A stretch of 64,000 bases of DNA from Betaproteobacteria bacterium (GCA_947478805.1 CANJXQ010000001.1:41843-105842), one strand, 5' to 3'; counted from the first letter of the stretch, positions 41,342-50,191 are shown. Program-made: numbers and translations. Notes: a model not told the origin generated them from the letters alone.

Positions 41342-41971
41342 CTAGGAAAAAAACATTCCCGACTCGATCCGTCCGGCGCCTTGTCTCAATACCACCGCCT
41401 GGTCGCCGGTGAGGTCGATCACCGTGGTGGGTTCGATCCCGCACGCGCCCGCATCCAGCACCAGCGCCAGTTCGTGCTCCAGTGCTTCACGCAACAGCTG
41501 TGCATCGCTCACTGCGTCGGTCTCGCCACGAAGGATCGCCGTGGCCGACAGCAACGGCTCGCCCAGTTCTGCCAGCAGCGCCTGCACCACCGGGTGCCCC
41601 GGGATTCTTACGCCAATGGTCTTGCGCTTCGGATTGAGGGTGCGGCGCGGCACCTCTTTCGTCGCCTCGAGGATGAAGGTAAAGCTTCCCGGAGCATGCT
41701 GCTTCAGGAAGCGATAGCGCACCGTGTCAACCTTCGCGAACACCGCCACCTGCGCGAGGTCGCTGCAGACCAGCGTCAGGTGATGCTTCTCGTCCACGCC
41801 GCGAATGCGGCGCAAACGGTCTGCCGAATCCTTGTCGGCAAGATGGCAACCCAGCGCATACGAGGAATCCGTGGGATACCCGATGACTCCCCCCTTGCGA
41901 ATGATCTGCGCCGCCTGTGCAATCAGGCGATGCTGGGGATGCGTCGGGTGAACGGAAAAGAATTGCGCCAT
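41342..41971 (-). CDS. YciO/Sua5-family threonylcarbamoyl-AMP synthase-like protein
   Basis: YrdC-fold protein of 209 residues. The signature IIRKGGVIGYPTDSSYALGC and the KRKTIGVRIPGHPVVQALL block place it in the YciO branch, related to TsaC/Sua5 that makes threonylcarbamoyl-AMP for tRNA t6A. The branch's own role is less defined. It keeps SATAILRGE, typical of YciO. It follows the PHP-domain gene by 6 bp, the same pair as yciV-yciO in enterobacteria. Confidence 0.88.
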   Translation of the reverse strand: MAQFFSVHPTHPQHRLIAQAAQIIRKGGVIGYPTDSSYALGCHLADKDSADRLRRIRGVDEKHHLTLVCSDLAQVAVFAKVDTVRYRFLKQHAPGSFTFILEATKEVPRRTLNPKRKTIGVRIPGHPVVQALLAELGEPLLSATAILRGETDAVSDAQLLREALEHELALVLDAGACGIEPTTVIDLTGDQAVVLRQGAGRIESGMFFS

Positions 41972-41977
41972 GTCAGT

Positions 41978-42895
41978 TCATGCCAAGACGGTTGCGCTGT
42001 GTGGAGGGTGCGGGATCCGGTCGGCTGCCTTCTCCATCAAAACATTCCAAACCGGCTCGATGCCCGCCGGCAGTGCCATCACCTTCCCAAGGTCCACCTT
42101 GCTCTCTCCCGGGCCATGGAAATCCGAGCCACGCGAACCGAGAAATCCGAACTGCCTGGCACACACCGCGAAATCCCCATTCTGGTCCGGTGTGTGCGCA
42201 CCCGAAATCACTTCAATGCCGGCGCCGCCGAGATCCTTGAACGTACCCAGGAATTCGCGCATCTCCGTCTCTGTCAGCGCATAGCGCCCGGGGTGTGCGA
42301 CCACCGCCTGCCCGCCGCTATCGCGAATCCAGTTGACGGCATCCTCGAGGCGCGCCCACTGGTGCTCGACGTAACCGGGCTTGCCCTCGACGAGGTATCT
42401 CTGAAAAACGTTCTTGACGTCATTGGCGTGCCCGGCCTGCACCAGGAAGCGTGCGAAATGCGTGCGGCTCAATAGCGACGGATTGCCGGCATAGGCCATG
42501 GCGCCTTCAAGCGCGCCTTCGATCCCTGCTTTGGCCAGCGATTCGCCCATTGCGCGCGCGCGGCTGGCGCGAGAGTCGCGGATGCCTTGCAGGCCCGCCA
42601 CCAGGCCGGCATTCTGCGGGTCGATGCCCAAGCCCAACACATGAATGCCGCTCCCCCCCCAGCACGCCGAGATCTCGACCCCATCAACAAAGCCGATGCC
42701 GCGCGACTCCGCGGCCACGCGCATGGCCGCAAGCGCGGACACCCCGTCATGGTCAGTCAATGCGAGGAGATCGATGCCGCGATTGCGGGCGCGTTCAGCC
42801 AGCTCATCGGGCTTGAGCAGGCCATCGGACGCCGTCGAGTGGCAGTGCAGGTCTGCATTCACAAGGCGAATTTTATCACGCGCCCCCTGGGACAC
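41978..42895 (-). CDS. rnm: PHP-domain phosphoesterase, RNase AM / 3',5'-nucleotide bisphosphatase type
   Basis: Metal-dependent hydrolase of the YciV family. In other bacteria these proteins hydrolyse 3',5'-bisphosphonucleotides and trim the 5' ends of rRNAs. PHP metal ligands are seen in ADLHCHSTASDG, LLALTDHDGVSALA, FVDGVEIS and the distal GSDFHGPGE. The length of 305 residues is normal. The start codon is GTG at 42895, with a second GTG at 42862 equally plausible since the PHP domain begins only a few residues later. It is likely co-transcribed with the yciO-like gene. Confidence 0.85.
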   Translation of the reverse strand: MSQGARDKIRLVNADLHCHSTASDGLLKPDELAERARNRGIDLLALTDHDGVSALAAMRVAAESRGIGFVDGVEISACWGGSGIHVLGLGIDPQNAGLVAGLQGIRDSRASRARAMGESLAKAGIEGALEGAMAYAGNPSLLSRTHFARFLVQAGHANDVKNVFQRYLVEGKPGYVEHQWARLEDAVNWIRDSGGQAVVAHPGRYALTETEMREFLGTFKDLGGAGIEVISGAHTPDQNGDFAVCARQFGFLGSRGSDFHGPGESKVDLGKVMALPAGIEPVWNVLMEKAADRIPHPPHSATVLA

Positions 42896-42993
42896 CGCTT
42901 ATGCGCAGCCTGCACAGGCTCACCATATCGTCCTGCTGCGAGCCAATCAGTCGCCGGAAGTTGCGGTGCTAAGATCGACGCAAAGGAGCCCCC

Positions 42994-43524
42994 ATGCCCA
43001 TCTTCTCGCTCGGCGAGCGTAGCCTCACCCATGACACAGATGATTACTTCATCGCCCCCACCGCCACGCTGGTGGGTTCGGTGCACATGGGCCATGCCTC
43101 GAACATCTGGTTCAACTGCACGCTGCGCGCCGACGGCGAGCGCATCGTGCTGGGCGAGCGCTGCAACATCCAGGACGCCTCCGTGCTGCACGCGGACGAA
43201 AGCGAACCCATCCTGCTCGGGCGCGACGTCAGCATCGGCCACAAGGTGATGCTGCACGGCTGCCGGATCGGCGAGGGCACCCTCATCGGCATGAACGCCG
43301 TGCTGCTCAACGGCTGCTCGGTGGGCGCCGGCAGCATCGTCGCCGCGCACTCGCTCGTGCCCGAGGGCCGGCACATCCCCGACGGGGTGCTCGCCATGGG
43401 CGCACCGGCCAAGGTGATACGCACGCTCAGCGACGACGAAAAAGCCCGCGTCGGCCGAATCGCCGCCAACTATGCCGCCCGCGCTCAAATGTTTCACCAG
43501 GAACTCAGGCTGGATCGCCCCTGA
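42994..43524 (+). CDS. Gamma-carbonic anhydrase family protein
   Basis: Left-handed beta-helix hexapeptide protein of 176 residues. The three zinc-binding His of the gamma class are visible at about residues 66, 83 and 88 (SVLHADES, SIGHKVMLHG). The AMGAPAKVIRTLSDDE C-terminal block is typical of YrdA/PaaY-like members. Many of these have weak or no carbonic anhydrase activity, so the enzyme role is inference. AAAGGAG lies 7 nt before the ATG. It is divergent from the PHP gene with a 98-bp gap. Confidence 0.9.
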   Translation: MPIFSLGERSLTHDTDDYFIAPTATLVGSVHMGHASNIWFNCTLRADGERIVLGERCNIQDASVLHADESEPILLGRDVSIGHKVMLHGCRIGEGTLIGMNAVLLNGCSVGAGSIVAAHSLVPEGRHIPDGVLAMGAPAKVIRTLSDDEKARVGRIAANYAARAQMFHQELRLDRP

Positions 43525-43555
43525 CGGGCCATAATTCTTCGAAAATGGTTTTCTA

Positions 43556-43578
43556 AGATATCCGATAGTCGGATATCT
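43556..43578. promoter_or_regulatory. Perfect 10-bp inverted repeat, candidate operator
   Basis: AGATATCCGA (43556-43565) and TCGGATATCT (43569-43578) are exact reverse complements around a 3-nt centre. The repeat is 65 nt before the XRE-type regulator gene and just upstream of its candidate promoter. The size and symmetry fit a dimeric HTH protein site; autorepression is inference. It has no T-run, so it is not a terminator. Confidence 0.6.
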
Positions 43579-43581
43579 ACG

Positions 43582-43610
43582 GGGAGTTCGTATCACAGTA
43601 CTTGTATAAT
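43582..43610 (+). promoter_or_regulatory. Candidate promoter of the XRE-family gene
   Basis: A perfect TATAAT at 43605-43610 lies 32 nt before the ATG at 43643. The -35 region (around 43582-43587, GAGTTC) is poor, as expected of a regulated promoter. It sits next to the palindrome at 43556-43578. Confidence 0.45.
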
Positions 43611-43642
43611 GGCGCCCTCCCCCCGCCCATGAAAGGAACGCC

Positions 43643-43918
43643 ATGGAGACGCCCGCCACTCCACCCGCTGGCTCGGAGACGGATCGCCTGAAGCTGCGCC
43701 GCGACCTCGCCACGGCCATCGCCGCACGGATTCGCCGCCAGGCGCTGACGCAGGCCAAGGCCGCAGCCCTGCTCGGCGTCTCGCAGCCGCGGCTCAATGC
43801 GCTAGTGAACGGCCGGGTCGAGCTCTTCAGCCTGGATTCGCTGGTGGACCTGGCGCAGCGCAGCGGGCTGAATGTTGCCATCCGGGTCACCAGGCCGTAC
43901 GCCCACACCGCACGTTGA
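43643..43918 (+). CDS. XRE-family helix-turn-helix protein (antitoxin-like)
   Basis: Small 91-residue DNA-binding protein. The HTH is ALTQAKAAALLGVSQPRLNA at about residues 32-51, and the C-terminal half (LFSLDSLVDLAQRSGLNVAI) matches the HTH_37/HigA2-NadS group, usually antitoxins of RelE/HigB-type toxins. No toxin-sized ORF precedes it: the plus-strand gene before it is the carbonic anhydrase. It is thus an orphan regulator or a solitary antitoxin. GAAAGGA precedes the ATG. It is convergent with the RTX gene, 28 bp apart. Confidence 0.85.
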   Translation: METPATPPAGSETDRLKLRRDLATAIAARIRRQALTQAKAAALLGVSQPRLNALVNGRVELFSLDSLVDLAQRSGLNVAIRVTRPYAHTAR

Positions 43919-43946
43919 TCCCCCTATCGAGAACTGCAATTCGTAA

Positions 43947-46900
43947 CTAGCCGAGGTGGAGCAATCCTTCCTGGATGCCTGCGAATGGGCGTAGTTGGCC
44001 ATAAAGACTGTGCAGCTCGCTGGCGACTGCACCGGCCAGTGCAGGTGATGTCATTGCTAATTCAGCGCCAAACCCGGGTGAACCATGTACATATCCCCGG
44101 GATATGTCGGCCCCCAGCTCCGGGAGTCCAGCAGCTGAAAGATGAAAGTTGATCAGCGCATTGGTGTATGACCAATGATCCAGCATTGTCGCGGGGTCGC
44201 TCCCGGAATCATCGTGGCTCCCAGTTTCAATTCCCGCGCTGCTCGGCACGGCACTTTCACTTGACCCACTGTTGGCCAATGGATCGAACCGCTGCGCGGC
44301 GTCCAGCATGGCCTGCAAGCTGACGATCTCATCCGCGCCGGCGCTGACCGGGGAACCTGAATACCATTCCGCAAGCCGTGTAGTGTCGAGTTCCGCAGGG
44401 CTCCTGACCAGCAGCGCCTCATAGCTCTCCACTGGCGACGCGGCATGGTGCTCACCGGACACAGCCAACGGGAGCGACGCTCCTGCTAGTCCATCCGAAG
44501 ATTGATCAGGACTTTCAACCGATTGCGTCGACTCGGCGCGTGGCGAGCTGTTTTCGCTCACCTCACCCTGAACGTCCGGCAACGGCCCGGTCCCATCCAC
44601 AATCCCGCCAGCATCGATGCTCGCGGTATCTGCCGAGTTGGGCCCGGGCATGGTTTGAAGCGGAGGGGTGACCTCCACTTCGAATGAAGGCATGGTCACG
44701 CCAGCTTCGACCGCAGCAACGTCGATGGGCGGCGCGTCAACATTCACGTTAGTTCCGGATCCCGGGCTCGCATTCTCTTGCGCCTGATGCGCTTCGCCAT
44801 ATTCTGATGTCGGAACTTGATCGTCCGTTGACGCGTCCGGCAAAGGAACCGGGTTATCCGCCTCCGGCGCAGCTTCGAATGGAACTTCGATGCCGTCAAT
44901 GGCGATGGAGCCATCCTGATCGGCATTGCTTCCGCCGGCGGTGATCGTTGCGTCCGAGGGGTTTTCATCGGCGATCGATTGCACAATGTCATCGCCCAGA
45001 CTTTCGAATGCAGGTGGCGACGCTTCGGCGGCGTCGGCTGGGTCAACGGGTTCCATCGTCTCCATTGGCGAATCGCCTGGCGTGGATGTTTCCGATCCCT
45101 GACCAGGAATCGGCAACTCACCCTGTGCATCCGACGAGCCGCTGGCATCGCTGATTTCGACCGGTGGCAGTTCAATCACAATCTGTTGCGTTCCGCCATC
45201 CGATGCGTTTTCCTCCGGCGTGCCGGGCGCCGCATCAGGACCGGCGCCTGCAATGGACTCATCAGGTCCATGCGCAATCACGCTTGTCTCCGGTTCCTGA
45301 CCGGTGTTCACGGGAACCGGATCCTCCGGATCATTCACCGTGATCAGTTCCTCATCGTTCGATTCTGTGACTGGCACAGGAATGGGGGTGTCCGCTGCGG
45401 CATCGATTTCGGCGGCACCATTCGCCCCATCTGCCACTGTGGGGGAGCCTTGGTCGGCAACGTATTCTGCAGCATCGCCGATCTCGTCGGACGAACCCTC
45501 ATCGGCGCTCGACTGTCCGTCATCAGGCTCGCTCGCCGCTTCCGGTGGCAATACGTCAACGTCAGGAGCAGGGTCGTCTGACTCCGCTACAGCATCGGTC
45601 GGCAACTCGTCCGTTGTAGATTCACCTGCTCCCTGTCCGGTGGGCATCGAACCGCCCTGCGGCTCCGAAGCATCTGCAGCCCCGCTGTCCTCATTCGCTA
45701 CAGGAGCCGTCACGAATGGTTGCGGCGAAACGCCAAATGCGGCTGATTCCAGGGTTTCCGCAACTTTCTGTGCACTGACGTCGGCGAGCGAGCCCTGCAT
45801 GGCGTAAGCATGCGCGATGGCACCGCCTATCGCGCTGTCCGTGCCGCTTGAAATCAGGAAACCGTCCCAGCCCGCCTCTGGAGCCCACTCCCCGGCATCG
45901 GGATTTTCCATGGCCTGAGCAAAAAACAACGACAGCGGCGTCATCAGATCGTATAGCGCGATGCCATCTGGTGATACGAACTGCAGATGAACATCCGGCG
46001 GTGTCACGGGCGGCGCCTCACCCGGGCTGAACACAAGAGTCAGCTGGTCCGTTTCGCCCAAGCCCAGCGCAATGCCCGTTGCAGACAGCGAAAACCGGAT
46101 GTCATCCGGACGGATACCGGCCCCCAGGCTGATCGTTCCCGACCATAAGATGAGCGTGTCGACGCCATCCCCCCGATTGAACGCCACAACCATCGAAGGT
46201 TGTGCGGCACTCAATTGATCGTCGCCTTTTCCACCCACCAGAAAGCCGCCGGCATTGCTCCTCAACGTGAGGATGTCGCTACCCTCGCCGCCATCCATGA
46301 GCACATTCGAATGCCAGCCTGTCAGCTGGTCATTTCCTTCGCCCCCAATGGCAACGGGAGCCCATTGGGTCGCAAAGAGGAAATCATCTCCATCCGTTGA
46401 AGCGGGAGCACCCGGCGTTGCCTCGAAAAGGCTCGAGATGTTGGCGGACGTCCAGACCACCGCATTCTCGAATTCGATCGACTCCAAGTCGTACTGGGGC
46501 CCGGAAAACCATTCGCCGATCGACGCGCTGGCACCAAGTGCGCTGTCGGTCAGGAAGAGATCATCGCCAGTGCGTTCCAGCGACACGTCATGCGCATTCC
46601 ACAAAGGCAGTCGCAGTGTGTCACTGTCCCCGGCGGCACTTCCAGGCTGGTCGATGCGAAGATCATAGAAACCTTCGGCAACGATGAGGTCATTGCCGTT
46701 CCCGGGCGCGATCGACAGGTGCGCAGCCGAGGCGTTGATCGTGTCGTCTCCTGAACCGGCGTCTATATCGACCGTGTCCGAGCCAAACACCTCGATCCGG
46801 TCGTTGCCGATTCCACCGGAAACGGAAACCGCAAATGCCTGGACAAGAATCGCGTCGTTCCCTTCACCCCCGATGATCTCGACAGAGCCTGTTGACCCAT

Positions 46901-48455
46901 GGGAGATCGATGTGATCGTGTCATCGCCGCTGCCGCCATCGACCAGGTTCACAGAGAACGCCAACTCCGGTGCATGGCCATCCCGAAAGAATGCATCCAG
47001 CGGAGGCAGGTCTCGCTGCTCGATGGTGTCGTCACCGGGGCCGCCGACAATGTAGTCGTTGCCGCCGAACACGTCGCTGATGGTGTCATTGCCTTCGCCA
47101 CCATCGATATAGTCATCACCTGGGCGCCCGAACAGGTACGCATACTCGCCGAATGCGCGCTGCCCCGTGGGATTGAGCGGTTCAGGGGCGCGGTACATGT
47201 TCATTTCATAGTCACCGACGAGCGTGTCATCGCCGGCACCGCCGGCAAGAACATCCGAACCGTTGCCTCCGACGATGAGGTCATTGCCGGCGCCACCCTC
47301 TATGGCATCGTCGTAATGCGTTTCAACGTCCGAGCTTGAAGTCAGTCCCAGTGCGTAGTCGAGAAGCTGCCCGGGCGTGGGGAAATGGCGGGAATCGGGA
47401 CCCCAATTCGCACGAATGTCGTACGAATTCGGATCTAGAAAAAACGACAGATCAACGCTGCCATGAAACGCCGGGGACAGCACATTGTCGAATTCGAACG
47501 CGTAGATGCTTTCGAAGTCGCCAAACAGCTGGTCATCGAACCTGCTGCCGACGATGACATCCTGACCGGCGCCGCCGTACAGGAAATCACCCGAAGGCGG
47601 AGAGCCCGTGTCCGGCGGAAGCGTCGCCCCCAAAGCCTCGCCGAACAATGCATCGTCGCCGGGACCACCCGACGCCCTGTCACCGCCGATCGGAATACTT
47701 CCGAGAAAAGTGTCGTCACCGCCTTTGCCAAAGAAGTAGCCCGGGCTTGCGCCCTCCACCTGTGGCTCGCCCGTGACAGCGCTCGCGGCACGGTATTCGT
47801 CGTTGAAATCACTTCCCAGGAAAAGCGCCTGGTTCGGATAGCCGTTGCCGGGGTAGCCGGCCCCCAGTTCGGCGTACGGGTAGTCGCTTCCGAAATAGTG
47901 ATACGCATACGCATCCGAGCCGCCGGGTTCGACATCGACATCCAGCGTGATGCCAAGGTCGCCGTTTCGGAAGTCCCGGACCTCCAGCACATCGTTGATA
48001 ACCAGCGTGCCGCCTGACACGAGGTCGCCAACAACCGAATACGAGAAAACGCCATCGGCGCTCACAAAGCGGTTACCGTTGGCCCTGTGACCTCCAGTCA
48101 GCGCCTGATTGTCGAACAGGATGCTTCCCTGGCCATCGCAATCCAGAATGGTGTCGAAGCCACCCTGAGCATTGGCTGAACTGTAGACATAGATATCCGA
48201 CCCTGGGCCGCCCTCCAGGTGATCGTTGCCCGAACCGCCCGCCAGCGAATCGCCTCCGGCACCGCCGTAAAGACGATCGTCATAGGTGCTTCCGTTGATG
48301 ACGTCGGACTGATCGCCGCCAAACGTGATGCGGATCGGGTCGATCTGCTGCAGGGGATTGCCGCCTTGTACACGAAGGGTGTAGTCCTGACCGCTTCCGT
48401 TCTTCAGGGTCAGGTCTGTGTAGAGGTAGCTTTGCGCACCGAAGTCCTGTCGCAA
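43947..48455 (-). CDS. RTX calcium-binding repeat protein, large (C-terminal part of interrupted lipase)
   Basis: This 1502-residue frame starts formally at a TTG. It is in frame with the lipase gene upstream, from which only one TGA and 15 codons separate it. Clusters of glycine- and aspartate-rich nonapeptides bind calcium (GGAGGDSLAGGSGNDHLEGG near residue 65; GGAGNDLIVGGNGSDVLAGG; more up to about residue 770). The segment from roughly residue 940 to 1400 is acidic and rich in Ser, Pro, Ala and Glu, likely disordered. A distinct C-terminal part (SYTNALINFHLSAAG) ends the chain. RTX proteins leave by type I secretion; no exporter genes are in the window. Confidence 0.85.
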   Translation of the reverse strand: MRQDFGAQSYLYTDLTLKNGSGQDYTLRVQGGNPLQQIDPIRITFGGDQSDVINGSTYDDRLYGGAGGDSLAGGSGNDHLEGGPGSDIYVYSSANAQGGFDTILDCDGQGSILFDNQALTGGHRANGNRFVSADGVFSYSVVGDLVSGGTLVINDVLEVRDFRNGDLGITLDVDVEPGGSDAYAYHYFGSDYPYAELGAGYPGNGYPNQALFLGSDFNDEYRAASAVTGEPQVEGASPGYFFGKGGDDTFLGSIPIGGDRASGGPGDDALFGEALGATLPPDTGSPPSGDFLYGGAGQDVIVGSRFDDQLFGDFESIYAFEFDNVLSPAFHGSVDLSFFLDPNSYDIRANWGPDSRHFPTPGQLLDYALGLTSSSDVETHYDDAIEGGAGNDLIVGGNGSDVLAGGAGDDTLVGDYEMNMYRAPEPLNPTGQRAFGEYAYLFGRPGDDYIDGGEGNDTISDVFGGNDYIVGGPGDDTIEQRDLPPLDAFFRDGHAPELAFSVNLVDGGSGDDTITSISHGSTGSVEIIGGEGNDAILVQAFAVSVSGGIGNDRIEVFGSDTVDIDAGSGDDTINASAAHLSIAPGNGNDLIVAEGFYDLRIDQPGSAAGDSDTLRLPLWNAHDVSLERTGDDLFLTDSALGASASIGEWFSGPQYDLESIEFENAVVWTSANISSLFEATPGAPASTDGDDFLFATQWAPVAIGGEGNDQLTGWHSNVLMDGGEGSDILTLRSNAGGFLVGGKGDDQLSAAQPSMVVAFNRGDGVDTLILWSGTISLGAGIRPDDIRFSLSATGIALGLGETDQLTLVFSPGEAPPVTPPDVHLQFVSPDGIALYDLMTPLSLFFAQAMENPDAGEWAPEAGWDGFLISSGTDSAIGGAIAHAYAMQGSLADVSAQKVAETLESAAFGVSPQPFVTAPVANEDSGAADASEPQGGSMPTGQGAGESTTDELPTDAVAESDDPAPDVDVLPPEAASEPDDGQSSADEGSSDEIGDAAEYVADQGSPTVADGANGAAEIDAAADTPIPVPVTESNDEELITVNDPEDPVPVNTGQEPETSVIAHGPDESIAGAGPDAAPGTPEENASDGGTQQIVIELPPVEISDASGSSDAQGELPIPGQGSETSTPGDSPMETMEPVDPADAAEASPPAFESLGDDIVQSIADENPSDATITAGGSNADQDGSIAIDGIEVPFEAAPEADNPVPLPDASTDDQVPTSEYGEAHQAQENASPGSGTNVNVDAPPIDVAAVEAGVTMPSFEVEVTPPLQTMPGPNSADTASIDAGGIVDGTGPLPDVQGEVSENSSPRAESTQSVESPDQSSDGLAGASLPLAVSGEHHAASPVESYEALLVRSPAELDTTRLAEWYSGSPVSAGADEIVSLQAMLDAAQRFDPLANSGSSESAVPSSAGIETGSHDDSGSDPATMLDHWSYTNALINFHLSAAGLPELGADISRGYVHGSPGFGAELAMTSPALAGAVASELHSLYGQLRPFAGIQEGLLHLG

Positions 48456-48503
48456 GATGGCGACATCGTCCCCGCTGTCGATCGTATTCTTTTGTAGCTT
48501 TCA
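48456..48503 (-). other. In-frame TGA and 15-codon linker joining lipase and RTX frames
   Basis: Read on the minus strand the lipase frame ends ...RANFLA-TGA at 48501-48503 and continues without a frame change through KLQKNTIDSGDDVAI into the RTX frame. The combined frame 49721-43947 has 1925 codons with this single internal stop. A TGG-to-TGA change would restore FLAWKLQKN. No ribosome site precedes a new start here. Confidence 0.9.
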
Positions 48504-49721
48504 GGCGAGGAAATTCGCGCGGTCCCGCATCCACGCGTCGGTGAGCGTCCCGCCGTGAGAGTCTTCAGCGTAAAGGTCCAGGCTCCCCGCGATGTTGTGC
48601 ATCGAATAAGCTGTGGCGCCACCCACGAGGATGTACGGATTCAGCTCCCTCAGCGCATAGCGGTATGACAGCCCTTCCGCATCATCCTGCATCGCGTTCT
48701 GAACCATTCCAGCTACGCTCGGGATCAATCTCAATTCGAAGGCACCCTGGGTGCCGCCATCGGTCACCGCTGCATCCAGCCCCTGCCGGTTCGAATGGAA
48801 CGCATCGCGATCGCCGTCAGGCGTCGCCACAATATCCGTGCCAACGATGAGTCGGCGCAGTGAATCGAGCGTCGATTCCAGTGTTTTGCTGTTGACGGGG
48901 CTGGCTGCCTTGAAGACGCTCCCAATCTGCTCAATGGTGGCCGCTGGCGCGAGACGGAAGAGTGTCGCGTAAATCGACGTGCTGTCCGTGAGCGGCTGCA
49001 TACTGTGATTCAGCGCAGCGGGAACATTCGGGAGCAATGCCGTGTCGAGCTGATTCTCGATGCCGATAGGGATCGGTTGGCCCCAGGCAACCCCCAGTCC
49101 GGCGATGGGAGATATCCCCGCATCGCTTCGGATATTGGAAATGCGTGACAGATCGAGCGTGGGCTGGCTGGCCAGGCCCAACAGCGATTTCAATCCTGAA
49201 GTCAGTGTTGCCGCCACGCCACCGACACCGGGGGCATTGTAAAGATACGCGTGAGAAACATTGTTGGGAAAATCGACAGTCAGCGCACCGGCCAGAAACC
49301 CACCCAGGGAGTGGCCAGTTACGGTGAACGACGGCGACAGCGTTCCGTCTGTAATCCAGGCCACTACCTTGGCTTTCAGGTTGCGGTACTGGAGCTGCAG
49401 GTTCGTACTTCCGAGCAGTGCAATGTCTATTGCATCGGTAAGAAAATCTGCGGGGCTTTCGGTACCGCGTATAGCCAAATATTTCTTACCGCTGGCATTG
49501 GAAAAGACGGCTGCTTGCAAACCGCTCTCAGGAGAATTATAGAAATCAACAACAGCATAGGTCTCGGCGAATCGTTGGGCTTGCGAAGATGACAACCCTC
49601 GGCCCTCATCAATAAGCGCCCGGAGTTCTGGTGTGCCTCGACGCAAATTGGAATAGGATGCCAATGTAAGATCTGCGTGCTTTGCGAATTCGCTTGGCGT
49701 TTCCAAATTTCGCTCTCTCAA
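48501..49721 (-). CDS. Class 3-type lipase domain protein (N-terminal part of RTX lipase)
   Basis: Alpha/beta hydrolase of 406 residues. The nucleophile elbow GHSLGG has its Ser at residue 138, after the KKYLAIRGTESPADFLTDA segment typical of lipase class 3-like RTX enzymes. It has no signal peptide, consistent with type I secretion through a C-terminal signal carried by the downstream RTX frame. The TTG start at 49721 overlaps the stop of the upstream membrane protein (TTGA). As it stands, translation stops at TGA 48501, so the lipase would be made without calcium-binding repeats or secretion signal. Confidence 0.85.
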   Translation of the reverse strand: MRERNLETPSEFAKHADLTLASYSNLRRGTPELRALIDEGRGLSSSQAQRFAETYAVVDFYNSPESGLQAAVFSNASGKKYLAIRGTESPADFLTDAIDIALLGSTNLQLQYRNLKAKVVAWITDGTLSPSFTVTGHSLGGFLAGALTVDFPNNVSHAYLYNAPGVGGVAATLTSGLKSLLGLASQPTLDLSRISNIRSDAGISPIAGLGVAWGQPIPIGIENQLDTALLPNVPAALNHSMQPLTDSTSIYATLFRLAPAATIEQIGSVFKAASPVNSKTLESTLDSLRRLIVGTDIVATPDGDRDAFHSNRQGLDAAVTDGGTQGAFELRLIPSVAGMVQNAMQDDAEGLSYRYALRELNPYILVGGATAYSMHNIAGSLDLYAEDSHGGTLTDAWMRDRANFLA

Positions 49722-50191
49722 TTAGTTTTGAGGAACATTGACGCCAACAGCGCGTTAATACCCGCACTGTCATAAGAAGGACATGCAAAACTGGACTCAT
49801 GCCATGGTCCCGGAAAATCACCCCCACCGCGACCATATATGACTGTCTTCCCAAGAAGCTTCTTGTCCATGCGCCTGATTACCTCATATGTGGAGCGGGA
49901 CATCTCCGGGTTACCTCGGCGGTAGTAAGTAATTTCTTGTTTGAAGAAGTAATCAGGCCCAAGAGCAGACTCCCCCATCGTCGGCCGATAGAAATTGATT
50001 TGGCCCCATTGGTTAAATCTCTCTGCGGACAATGTGACGGTCTCAAAGATCTTTACCCCACCATCTTTCGCGCAAAGCTCCCTTACCTGATGGTCCAGAT
50101 ACGCCTTGCGTCCCTCAAAAAACGCAATCAGCCCAACGACAACCAACAACAGAGAAACCCCCATTGTTCGAGACAGTCCGGCGCCCCTCAT
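49718..50191 (-). CDS. Single-pass membrane protein of unknown function, lipase partner candidate
   Basis: I do not recognise a named family. From the ATG at 50191 the product has 157 residues: a short basic N-terminus, one transmembrane helix (MGVSLLLVVVGLIAFFEG), and a soluble domain of about 120 residues with motifs FNQWGQINFYRPTMGESALG, EITYYRRGNPEMSRSTYEVI and GGGDFPGPWHESSFACPSYD. Two Cys lie in the soluble part (REL-C-AKDGG and SSFACPS). Longer in-frame starts exist up to 50323. The stop overlaps the lipase start by 4 nt, so the two are coupled; a periplasmic immunity, chaperone or inhibitor role toward the lipase is possible but unproven. Confidence 0.75.
   Translation of the reverse strand: MRGAGLSRTMGVSLLLVVVGLIAFFEGRKAYLDHQVRELCAKDGGVKIFETVTLSAERFNQWGQINFYRPTMGESALGPDYFFKQEITYYRRGNPEMSRSTYEVIRRMDKKLLGKTVIYGRGGGDFPGPWHESSFACPSYDSAGINALLASMFLKTN

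Noticed and set aside
43947..48455. RTX glycine-aspartate repeats as DNA tandem repeats or CRISPR
   Set aside because: The periodicity is at protein level (nonapeptides); the DNA units are diverged and have no unique spacers.
48501..48503. TGA as a selenocysteine codon
   Set aside because: No redox motif (such as UxxC) around it, and no reason for Sec in a linker between lipase and RTX parts. A nonsense change or readthrough is simpler.
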